This document shows positions 1-5,218 of a DNA stretch of 5,218 nucleotides, one piece after another (within the stretch, counting starts at the first letter, position 1; every line of letters starts with the position of its first letter). The stretch comes from Thermoleophilaceae bacterium. Its GTDB lineage: Bacteria > Actinomycetota > Thermoleophilia > Solirubrobacterales > Thermoleophilaceae. The notes beneath the pieces were generated by a model. The model worked only from the letters and a program-made list of their open reading frames with translations, did not search any database and was not told the origin of the DNA. A program made the translations under genes and the position numbers. The stretch spans positions 1-5,218 of the forward strand of contig JACCUC010000305.1 of assembly GCA_013812065.1 (NCBI GenBank), in the 5' to 3' direction.

Positions 1-1036
1 CGAGGGCTCCAGGCTGGACGCACACACCCGCCTCGACCCGCGCCTCGGGCGCGACGCTCGCGCCACGGCCGACCACGGCGCCGGGCTCGACATGCGCACG
101 CTCGCCCACACTGACGCCGTCGGCGAGCACAGCCCCGTCGACGACCGCGTCCGCGCCCACCGTCACCCCGTGGTGGAGCGCCGATCGCGCGACCCGCGCC
201 CGTGGCTCGATCAAGCACGACTCGCCGAGCACCGACAGCGGCCCCACGTCGGCGCCGTCGGTGCGGCAACCGGGATACACGAGCGAGCCGGTCGCATCCC
301 GGGGCGGGAGCGAGCTCTCGACCGCTCCGCTCAAGAGGTCGTGCGTGGCCTCGAGGTAGCGCTCCGGCGTGCCGATGTCGATCCAGTAGCCCTCGGAGCG
401 ATGACCGAAGAGGCCCGTCCCGACGAGGCTCGGAAAGATCTCTCGCTCGAAGGAGACCGCCCGCCCGGGCGGAACGAGCTCGGCGACCGAGCGCTCGAGC
501 ACGTAGGCGCCGGCGTTGACACGATCGGTAGGTGCGAGCACGGCGGAGGCTCCGCTGTCGTCCTTCTCGAGGAAGGCCTCCACCTCGCCGTCGGGCGCGG
601 TCGGCACCAGCCCGTAGGCGGACGTGTCCTCGACGGGCACAAGGGCGAGCGTGGCGAGCGCGTCCGCACGCCGGTGGAAGTCGAGCTGGGCGCTGAGGTC
701 GACGTCGGTCAGCACGTCGCCGTTGAGGACGAGCAACCGCTCGTCGAGGGCGCCCTCGTCGAAGGCCAGGCGCAGCGGCCCCGCCGTGCCGAGCGGCTCA
801 GGCTCGTTCATGTAGCGTAGGTGGACCGTGCCGTGGCGGTCGCCCAGGACGCGGGCGACCTCGTCGGCGAGGAAGCCGCAGGAGAGGATCGCCTCGTCGA
901 CGCCGTGGCGCGCAAGCCAGTCGAGCATGAAGGTGAGGAACGGTCGCCCGGCGAGTGGCACCGCGGGCTTCGGCGTAGTGAGGGTGAGCGGGCGGAGGCG
1001 AGTGCCCTGGCCGCCGGCGAGGATCAGCGCCTGCAT
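1..1036 (-). CDS. Sugar-1-phosphate nucleotidyltransferase, GDP-mannose pyrophosphorylase-like (3' end beyond window)
   Basis: This enzyme would join a sugar 1-phosphate to an NTP in the cytoplasm, giving an NDP-sugar and pyrophosphate. Reading from ATG at 1036, 345 residues are visible with no stop, so the C-terminus lies off the left edge. The nucleotide-binding loop GGQGTRLRPLT is at residues 8-18 and is followed by PKP (22-24). GTAG (83-86), the metal-binding NGD (105-107, D107), EK (157-158), NAG (174-176) and WIDIGTP (218-224, D220) complete the Rossmann-like transferase domain. From about residue 250 the spacing of V/A/G-rich hexapeptides indicates a left-handed beta-helix tail. As I recall, the order and wording match mycobacterial ManB (Rv3264c, about 360 residues), so mannose-1-phosphate guanylyltransferase is the best guess and only a short tail should be missing. 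Motifs alone cannot exclude a glucose-1-phosphate thymidylyl- or uridylyltransferase. It starts 17 bp after the dehydrogenase stop and is probably co-transcribed. A GGGG run 5-8 bases before ATG is a weak ribosome-binding site. Confidence 0.9.
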   Translation of the reverse strand, partial: MQALILAGGQGTRLRPLTLTTPKPAVPLAGRPFLTFMLDWLARHGVDEAILSCGFLADEVARVLGDRHGTVHLRYMNEPEPLGTAGPLRLAFDEGALDERLLVLNGDVLTDVDLSAQLDFHRRADALATLALVPVEDTSAYGLVPTAPDGEVEAFLEKDDSGASAVLAPTDRVNAGAYVLERSVAELVPPGRAVSFEREIFPSLVGTGLFGHRSEGYWIDIGTPERYLEATHDLLSGAVESSLPPRDATGSLVYPGCRTDGADVGPLSVLGESCLIEPRARVARSALHHGVTVGADAVVDGAVLADGVSVGERAHVEPGAVVGRGASVAPEARVEAGVCVQPGAL

Positions 1037-1040
1037 CGCA

Positions 1041-1052
1041 CCCCGCGCGGGG
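1041..1052. repeat. 12-bp perfect palindrome in the ugd/nucleotidyltransferase gap
   Basis: CCCCGCGCGGGG is a perfect inverted repeat filling most of the 17-bp gap. On the minus strand its GGGG arm falls where the Shine-Dalgarno sequence of the nucleotidyltransferase should be. It could fold over the ribosome-binding site or pair between DNA strands. In DNA this GC-rich it may also be chance. There is no T-run, so it is not an intrinsic terminator. Confidence 0.35.
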
Positions 1053-1053
1053 G

Positions 1054-2388
1054 TCAGGCCGGCGAGGGGGCCAGCGCAGCCCGCGGGCGGCCGACGCCCT
1101 CGTAGGTGAAGCCCGCGGCGACGAGCGCCCGGTGGTCGAGGAAGTTGCGGCCGTCGACGACGAGCGGCGTGACCATCCGCTCGTAGACCTCGCCCGCCCA
1201 GTCGAGCTCACGGAACTCCGGCCACTCGGTGACGAGCACGACCGCGTCGGTGCCGTCGACCGCCTCGAGCGCCGTCGCGCACAGCTCGGTGCCCACGAGC
1301 ACGTCCCGCGCTCGCTCGGCGGCCACCGGATCGTAGGCGCGCACGCGCGCGCCCTCGCCCTGCAGCCGCGCGGCGAGAACGAGGCTCGTGGCGTCCCGGA
1401 TGTCGTCGGTGTGGGGCTTGAAGGCAATGCCGAGCAACGCGACCGTCTTGCCCACGAGGTGACCGAGGTGCTTCTGCAGCTTGCCGATCGTGCGCCGCTT
1501 CTGGAGCTCGTTGACCTCGGTGACGGCGGTCAGCATCTGGAAGTGGTACCCGGTGTTGCCGGCGAGCTGCTTCAGCGAGAGCACGTCCTTGCCGAAGCAG
1601 CTTCCCCCCCAGCCGACTCCGGCGCTGAGGAACTTGGGACCGATCCGCGCGTCGAGGCCCATGCCCAGCGCGACCTCGGCGACGTCTGCCCCCAGCTCCT
1701 CGGAGACGTTGGCGATCTCGTTGATGAACGAGATCTTCGTGGCCAGAAAGGCGTTCGAGGCGAGCTTGATCATCTCGGCACTCGCCACGTCGGTGCGCAC
1801 GACGGGCGCCTCGAGCGGCTCGTAGAGGCTGGCCACGCGGTCGGCGAAGCCCGACGCGTCCTCCTCCGCGCCGACGATGACCCGATCGGGCCGCGTGAAG
1901 TCGTCGACCGCCGACCCCTCCTTGAGGAACTCGGGGTTCGACACGTAGGCGAGGCCGTGGGACCGGCGCGCGATCGCGCGTCCCGTGCCCACGGGCACCG
2001 TGCTCTTCATGACCAGGGCGTGGTCCGGCGAGTCGCCGATCTCTTCGACCACCTGCTCGACGCGCGAGAGATCGGCGTCGCCCGAGTAGGTGGGCGGCGT
2101 GTCGACGCAGCAGAAGAGGAGGCGGGCGTGCTCGATCAGGGGGCCGATCTCTGTGGTGAAGTGGAGGCGCGCGCGGTTTCGCTCGAGCAGCTCGGCGAGC
2201 TGGGGCTCGTATATCGGCACCTCACCGCGCTCGAGGGCGGCGATCTTCTCGACGACGATGTCGCGGCAGTGGACATCGTGGCCGAGCTCGGCGAGGCAGG
2301 CGGCGGTCACGAGCCCCACCCAGCCGCAGCCGATAACCCCGACCGGCTCTCGGGCGGCCGGGCCGCGCGCTAGTGCGCTTGCTTGCAT
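1054..2388 (-). CDS. ugd: UDP-glucose 6-dehydrogenase
   Basis: Oxidises UDP-glucose to UDP-glucuronate with two NAD+ in the cytoplasm, supplying an acidic sugar for surface polysaccharides. The 444-residue product has the usual family length. The N-terminal NAD domain shows GxGxxG (G20, G22, G25) and D43 at the end of the second strand. Next come VDTP (95-98) and STVPVGT (129-135, with T130). NPEFLKEGSA (151-160) carries the catalytic-region E153 and K156. K208 and N212 lie in the central helix. The nucleophile C264 is in GGSCFGKD (262-269), with K267 and D268. The C-terminal UDP-binding domain has FKPHTDDIRDA (323-333) and DGRN (412-415). I chose the ATG at 2388, about 15 residues before the first beta strand. 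The frame stays open further upstream, but that would overlap the LCP gene and adds residues unlike the family. No strong Shine-Dalgarno precedes it. It lies 34 bp after the LCP stop and 17 bp before the nucleotidyltransferase. The UGD assignment over related GDP-mannose or UDP-ManNAc dehydrogenases rests on the overall motif wording. Confidence 0.95.
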   Translation of the reverse strand: MQASALARGPAAREPVGVIGCGWVGLVTAACLAELGHDVHCRDIVVEKIAALERGEVPIYEPQLAELLERNRARLHFTTEIGPLIEHARLLFCCVDTPPTYSGDADLSRVEQVVEEIGDSPDHALVMKSTVPVGTGRAIARRSHGLAYVSNPEFLKEGSAVDDFTRPDRVIVGAEEDASGFADRVASLYEPLEAPVVRTDVASAEMIKLASNAFLATKISFINEIANVSEELGADVAEVALGMGLDARIGPKFLSAGVGWGGSCFGKDVLSLKQLAGNTGYHFQMLTAVTEVNELQKRRTIGKLQKHLGHLVGKTVALLGIAFKPHTDDIRDATSLVLAARLQGEGARVRAYDPVAAERARDVLVGTELCATALEAVDGTDAVVLVTEWPEFRELDWAGEVYERMVTPLVVDGRNFLDHRALVAAGFTYEGVGRPRAALAPSPA

Positions 2389-2401
2389 GGGTGCGGAGGC
2401 T

Positions 2402-2414
2402 ACCGCTTGGCGGT
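2402..2414. repeat. Short hairpin between LCP gene and ugd
   Basis: ACCGC and GCGGT form a perfect 5-bp stem around a 3-base loop inside the 34-bp gap between the LCP stop and the ugd start. It has no following T-run and is too short to be a convincing terminator. If functional, it could be a weak attenuator or an mRNA processing or stability element. It may be chance. Confidence 0.25.
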
Positions 2415-2422
2415 CCCCCGGC

Positions 2423-3847
2423 TCAGAGGCGCCGGGTCGACTCGGCGATGGCCAGCATCTGGCGCTCGGAGAGGCTTTGCAGCAGCGTGTTGGAGATCCA
2501 GTAGACCGCCTCGTCGGTGCGCCAGGCCACGAGCCGTACCCGGTCACCGTCCTTGAAGACCTCGAACGTACGCCCGCGGCGGCGGCGCTCCTCGACGGGT
2601 CCGCTCAGGATCGGGGCGTCCTTCCACGCCGTGCCCTGAAGGCCGTAGTACTGGCCGACCTCCCTGGCCTTGAGCACCATCCGGTAGCTCGAGTAGGTGC
2701 GTCCGCCGGGCGCCTTGAGGTCGTAGACGCGCGGCTGGCCGGCGAAGAGGGAGCGCGGCACGCGCGACGCCGGGTAGTAGACCGGAATACGCGCGCCGCG
2801 GCGACGCGCGACGGTGCCCTGCATCCGGCCCTCGGCCGACGTGTCCTCGAGGGGCACGGGGGTCTCGCGCCGTCGTCGCGGCTTGCGGGTGCGACGGGGC
2901 TGGCGCTCCTCCGGGGCCTCTCCGCGTGGCCCCTTCGTTGCCTTTACGCCGAGGAACTCCCGGGTCAGCTCGCGGATCGCCGCCGAGCTCGCGGTGACGT
3001 AGGTCGCGCCCAGCTCGCCCTTGAAGTGCACCTCCTGCACGGGCCGCCCGGCCGAGGCGACGGCGAGCTTCGCGAGCCGCACGACCTCCGAGCGCGAGCG
3101 TGCGTCGGAGCTCGAGTAGCGGCCGAAGATCTCGATCAGGCGCCGGCGATCGGAGATAAGATCGCCGACCGAGACCTGCTGCTTGACCTGGCGCAGGTAC
3201 TCCTGCTGGCGGCCGGCGCGCACGAGGTCGTTGTCGTCGTGGCGGTAGCGGACGTAGTCGAGCGAGTCCTTGCCGCACATGCGCTGATAGCCCTGGGGCA
3301 CGTTGATCGTGGCGTAGTCCTCGAGGCCCGAGTTGTCGTTGAAGTAGCGGCGGTCGATGTCGACGTAGACGCAGTCGAGGGCGTTGACCCCGCGCTGGAA
3401 GCCGTCGAAGTCGACGTTGATCACGTGATTGATGCGCAGGCCGGTCAGGTTCTTGACGGTCTCGAGCGCGAGCTTCGGTCCGCCCTCCTCGTAGGCGTTG
3501 TTGAGCTTGCGGGTGCCGCGGCCGGGCACCGTCACCTTGAGGTCGCGGGGCAGCGACAGGATCGCCGTGGCCCCGCGCGCCGGGTCGAGGCGCACGAGGA
3601 GGATCGTGTCGGAGCGAGCCTTGTCCTCGTAGTTGGGCGACCACCGCGGCCGCTCGTCGGAGCCGATCAGCATGATCGTCTGCGGCTGGCCGGCCTCAGC
3701 CTCGGCGAGGCTCCGGCCGAGGTCGAGGATCTCCCCCTCCCGAAAGGCGGTGACCACGCGGTCGATCTCCCGAAAGCCCGCCGCCGCGGTGGCCGTCGCG
3801 GACGCGAAGACGATCAGGAGGGCGCCCAGGAGCAGGCGCCGCCACAT
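2423..3847 (-). CDS. LytR-CpsA-Psr (LCP) family cell-wall glycopolymer transferase with extra C-terminal domain
   Basis: LCP enzymes act outside the membrane, moving lipid-pyrophosphate-linked glycopolymers (teichoic acids, capsule, arabinogalactan) onto peptidoglycan. The 474-residue product starts with MWRR and a hydrophobic stretch at about 5-24, a signal anchor or signal peptide. The LCP core spans about 57-225. It contains IGSDER (61-66), RSDTILLVRLDP (78-89, D80 and D88), SLPRD (98-102, R101), KLNNAY (114-119), NVDFDGF (144-150) and YVRYRHDDND (198-207) followed by R210, R213 and Q214. These are the acidic and arginine positions that bind metal and polyprenyl pyrophosphate in the family. 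Its only cysteines, C159 and C191, are both in the core. Residues 301-340 form an Arg/Pro/Glu-rich linker. Residues 341-474 form a further domain that does not look like the common LytR_C domain. The ATG at 3847 fits because the hydrophobic segment follows directly; the frame is open upstream only by running across the M20 gene. It starts 22 bp after the M20 stop, with only a weak GAG as ribosome-binding site. Confidence 0.93.
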   Translation of the reverse strand: MWRRLLLGALLIVFASATATAAAGFREIDRVVTAFREGEILDLGRSLAEAEAGQPQTIMLIGSDERPRWSPNYEDKARSDTILLVRLDPARGATAILSLPRDLKVTVPGRGTRKLNNAYEEGGPKLALETVKNLTGLRINHVINVDFDGFQRGVNALDCVYVDIDRRYFNDNSGLEDYATINVPQGYQRMCGKDSLDYVRYRHDDNDLVRAGRQQEYLRQVKQQVSVGDLISDRRRLIEIFGRYSSSDARSRSEVVRLAKLAVASAGRPVQEVHFKGELGATYVTASSAAIRELTREFLGVKATKGPRGEAPEERQPRRTRKPRRRRETPVPLEDTSAEGRMQGTVARRRGARIPVYYPASRVPRSLFAGQPRVYDLKAPGGRTYSSYRMVLKAREVGQYYGLQGTAWKDAPILSGPVEERRRRGRTFEVFKDGDRVRLVAWRTDEAVYWISNTLLQSLSERQMLAIAESTRRL

Positions 3848-3869
3848 CGGTCTCGGGCTCGGGGGCAGG

Positions 3870-4970
3870 TCAGGCAACGTGCAGGCGGGCAGGTCGGAGG
3901 CGCTCGGGCACCAGGCGCAGGAACTCGACGAGGGCCGTGCGGTAGCGATCGAGCGAGGAGATCGACACCCATTCGTCCGGACCGTGGTGACCTCCTCCCT
4001 GCGGCCCGAACTCGACCGCCGGCACCCCGGCGGCCAGGAACGACACCGCGTCGGAGGCGCCGTCGCGCCCGACCGAGACCCGATCCGGCGGCATGCTCTC
4101 GGCCACGACCTCGGCGAGCGTGCGCACGAAGGGGTCGCGCCCGTCGACGATGGCGGGCTCGCGGCGCACGAGCTCGGTGACGGCCACGTCGGGCAGCGCG
4201 GCGATCGCGGCGAGGATCTCCCCCGGGTCCTGGCCGGGCAGGTAGCGCACGTCGACGTCCATCGCGCAGCGGTCGGGCACCTTGTTGAGGGCATCGCCCC
4301 CGAGGATTCGCCCCACGTTGATCGAGGGACGGTCGAAGAGCTCCGACGATTCGCGCGCGAATGGCAGCGCACGGATCGACTGGAAGGTGTCGACCGCCTT
4401 GAGGATGGCGTTGTCGCCCAGCCAGGGTGTCGAGCCGTGCGCGGCCCGGCCGCTGACCTCGAGGCGCACGGCGAGGACCCCCTTGGCCTGGACGCCGATG
4501 CGCAGCTCGGTCGGCTCGCCGGTGATCGCGAAGTCGCCGCGGTAGCCTCGCTGCACGAGCAGGTCGGAGGCGCGCTCGCCGGACTCGTCGGACTCCTCGT
4601 CGCAGACGCAGAGGAAGTGGACGCGGACCGCGCGCTGCTCGGCGATGTCGAGCGTGGCCGACATCATCGCCGCCAGGGCGCCCTTCATGTCGTAGGCGCC
4701 GCGGCCGACAAGCCGGTCGCCCTCGACCCGGGGATGAAACTGCTCGGGGCGGCCGGGGACGACGTCGAGATGGCCGTGCAGTACGACGGTCGGCCCCTGC
4801 TCGGCGCCCACGGTGGCGGCGAGCAGCGGGCGGCCGTTGTGGACGGCGCCGGCGACTTCGACGTCGCGGGCCTCGAGCCACCCGGTGACGAACTCGGCGG
4901 CCGCGCGGATGCCCTCGAGCGTCGAGGTGTCGTAGGAGATCAGACGCTCGGGAAGGGAGCTCTCGCGCAC
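3870..4970 (-). CDS. M20-family metallohydrolase (ArgE/DapE-like deacylase or peptidase)
   Basis: A di-zinc amidohydrolase that would remove an acyl or amino-acid group from a small substrate in the cytoplasm; no signal peptide is visible. The 366 residues match the usual family length. Metal and catalytic residues are all present: H67 and D69 in HGHLDVVP (65-72), bridging D94 in GRGAYDMKG (89-97), base E125 and ligand E126 in CDEESDESG (123-131), E152 in GEPT (151-154), and the C-terminal ligand H329 in GGGHHGPDE (325-333). The inserted dimerisation domain begins around residue 163 and contains AAHGS with H178. The start is GTG at 4970. The next in-frame Met is residue 95, inside the active site, and LISYDTST (10-17) matches the family's usual opening. 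Acetylornithine deacetylase, succinyl-DAP desuccinylase and dipeptidase members share these motifs, so the substrate cannot be named. It is the first gene of the apparent operon, 22 bp before the LCP gene. Confidence 0.92.
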   Translation of the reverse strand: MRESSLPERLISYDTSTLEGIRAAAEFVTGWLEARDVEVAGAVHNGRPLLAATVGAEQGPTVVLHGHLDVVPGRPEQFHPRVEGDRLVGRGAYDMKGALAAMMSATLDIAEQRAVRVHFLCVCDEESDESGERASDLLVQRGYRGDFAITGEPTELRIGVQAKGVLAVRLEVSGRAAHGSTPWLGDNAILKAVDTFQSIRALPFARESSELFDRPSINVGRILGGDALNKVPDRCAMDVDVRYLPGQDPGEILAAIAALPDVAVTELVRREPAIVDGRDPFVRTLAEVVAESMPPDRVSVGRDGASDAVSFLAAGVPAVEFGPQGGGHHGPDEWVSISSLDRYRTALVEFLRLVPERLRPARLHVA

Positions 4971-4976
4971 CGAGCC

Positions 4977-4982
4977 AGGATA
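4977..4982 (-). promoter_or_regulatory. Candidate -10 element for the M20 operon (possible leaderless start)
   Basis: On the minus strand the hexamer TATCCT fits the actinobacterial TANNNT -10 pattern and ends six bases before the GTG start codon. That spacing would put the transcription start at or next to the GTG, giving a leaderless mRNA, which is common in actinobacteria. It agrees with the absence of any Shine-Dalgarno sequence before this start. No good -35 is visible at the expected distance. Confidence 0.4.
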
Positions 4983-5064
4983 GCCCGAGCCCGGCGCCGG
5001 CGAATGGAGGTTGCCGGCGGATTACGAGTCGGTCTCGCGGCCGGCGGAGCGCCTGCGCGGTGGA

Positions 5065-5070
5065 TACGCT
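5065..5070 (+). promoter_or_regulatory. Candidate -10 element facing right
   Basis: TACGCT fits TANNNT and lies 56 bases before a plus-strand ATG at 5127. No clear -35 is seen at 16-18 bases upstream. It would drive a divergent gene if one exists to the right. The support is weak because a single six-base match can occur by chance. Confidence 0.2.
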
Positions 5071-5126
5071 ACGAGGGCCTCACGGCCCGGGCGTCGGTTC
5101 GCCCCGGCTCTCTCGCCCGTCCGAGC

Positions 5127-5218
5127 ATGCCCCGACGCCCCGCTCAGAGCGCCACCTCCCCCGTGCCCGCGCCCGAGGCGGCGCGCGAGCCCGGCGTCCC
5201 GGTCGCGCCACCCCCGCC
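5127..5218 (+). CDS. Possible start of a divergent gene of unknown function (partial)
   Basis: An ATG at 5127 opens a frame that runs 30 codons to the window edge with no stop and mostly G or C in third positions. It encodes a Pro/Ala-rich, low-complexity N-terminus beginning MPRRPAQSATSPVP, with no recognisable domain or signal peptide. No Shine-Dalgarno precedes it. A competing reading is a minus-strand gene entering from the right and ending at TGA 5144-5146 with a Gly/Ala-rich tail ending GEVAL. The visible stretch is too short to decide, and no function can be assigned. Confidence 0.25.
   Translation, partial: MPRRPAQSATSPVPAPEAAREPGVPVAPPP

Larger units (their letters stand above)
4971..5126. 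other. Intergenic region upstream of the operon
   Basis: No convincing coding sequence lies in these 156 bases. They hold candidate -10 elements facing both ways, a 10-bp palindrome CCGGCGCCGG at 4991-5000, three copies of GCCGGCG starting at 4996, 5013 and 5040, and a small GGGCC/GGCCC hairpin at 5075-5088. The repeats are simple GC words and may be chance. If the right-hand gene is on the plus strand, this is a divergent promoter region. If the right-hand gene runs in from the minus strand and ends at 5144, the region serves only the M20 operon. Confidence 0.5.

Noticed and set aside
1582..1605. CFGKD instead of the textbook CFPKD around the ugd catalytic cysteine
   Set aside because: The Cys, Lys and Asp are all kept. 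As I recall, the Gly form is a common variant in actinobacterial and related UGDs, so it is not a defect.
1132..2373. Plus-strand open frame of about 413 codons
   Set aside because: It is the antisense of ugd, which has every family motif. The translation is His/Val/Arg/Glu-rich with no recognisable fold.
2389..2547. Longer ugd start at 2547
   Set aside because: It would add 53 residues that overlap the LCP gene, with no resemblance to the family. The ATG at 2388 gives the usual N-terminus.
2090..4180. Plus-strand open frame of about 696 codons antisense to ugd, the LCP gene and the M20 gene
   Set aside because: It spans three well-supported minus-strand genes and gives a low-complexity V/A/L/R/E/D product with no domain. 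Long antisense open frames are expected where codons are this GC-rich.
3848..4372. Longer LCP start at 4372
   Set aside because: The added 175 residues are an out-of-frame reading of the M20 gene, and the signal anchor begins directly at the ATG at 3847.
3814..4881. Minus-strand open frame of about 355 codons overlapping the M20 gene in another frame
   Set aside because: The product is almost all Arg, Pro, Ala and Gly, and the M20 frame holds all catalytic residues.
4991..5047. Three GCCGGCG copies as operator repeats
   Set aside because: Spacing is irregular and the word is simple GC sequence expected by chance here.
5075..5088. GGGCC-TCAC-GGCCC hairpin as a terminator
   Set aside because: The stem is only 5 bp and no T-run follows on either strand.

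Overview
The window is very GC-rich, with G or C at nearly every third codon position, and four tightly packed genes all on the minus strand. The LytR-CpsA-Psr (LCP) protein architecture and the mycobacterial ManB-like nucleotidyltransferase point to a high-GC actinobacterium. The C-terminal part of the LCP protein resembles ones I recall from Thermoleophilia/Solirubrobacterales, but that lineage call rests on memory, not on a search.

Layout, in transcription order (right to left): (1) 4970-3870, a cytoplasmic M20-family zinc metallohydrolase of the ArgE/DapE type. (2) 3847-2423, a membrane-anchored LCP glycopolymer transferase with an Arg/Pro-rich linker and an extra C-terminal domain. (3) 2388-1054, UDP-glucose 6-dehydrogenase. 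(4) 1036 to beyond the left edge, a sugar-1-phosphate nucleotidyltransferase with a left-handed beta-helix tail, most like GDP-mannose pyrophosphorylase. It is open at the window edge, so its end is not seen. The gaps are 22, 34 and 17 bp, with no convincing terminator between genes, so a single operon is likely.

The last three genes form a coherent cell-envelope set. The nucleotidyltransferase and the dehydrogenase would supply activated sugars (an NDP-hexose, probably GDP-mannose, and UDP-glucuronate). The LCP enzyme would attach the finished lipid-linked polymer to the cell wall outside the membrane. The M20 enzyme at the head of the operon has no obvious link to this pathway.

Upstream of the operon, 4971-5126 looks like a promoter region. 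It holds a TANNNT-type -10 placed so that the M20 transcript could start at or next to its GTG codon (leaderless). The last 92 bases may hold the start of a divergent plus-strand gene, but a minus-strand gene ending there is also possible. There are no RNA genes, mobile elements, CRISPR arrays or integration signs. Overall this is a fairly ordinary chromosomal envelope-biogenesis locus. The most noteworthy item is the non-standard C-terminal domain of the LCP protein.
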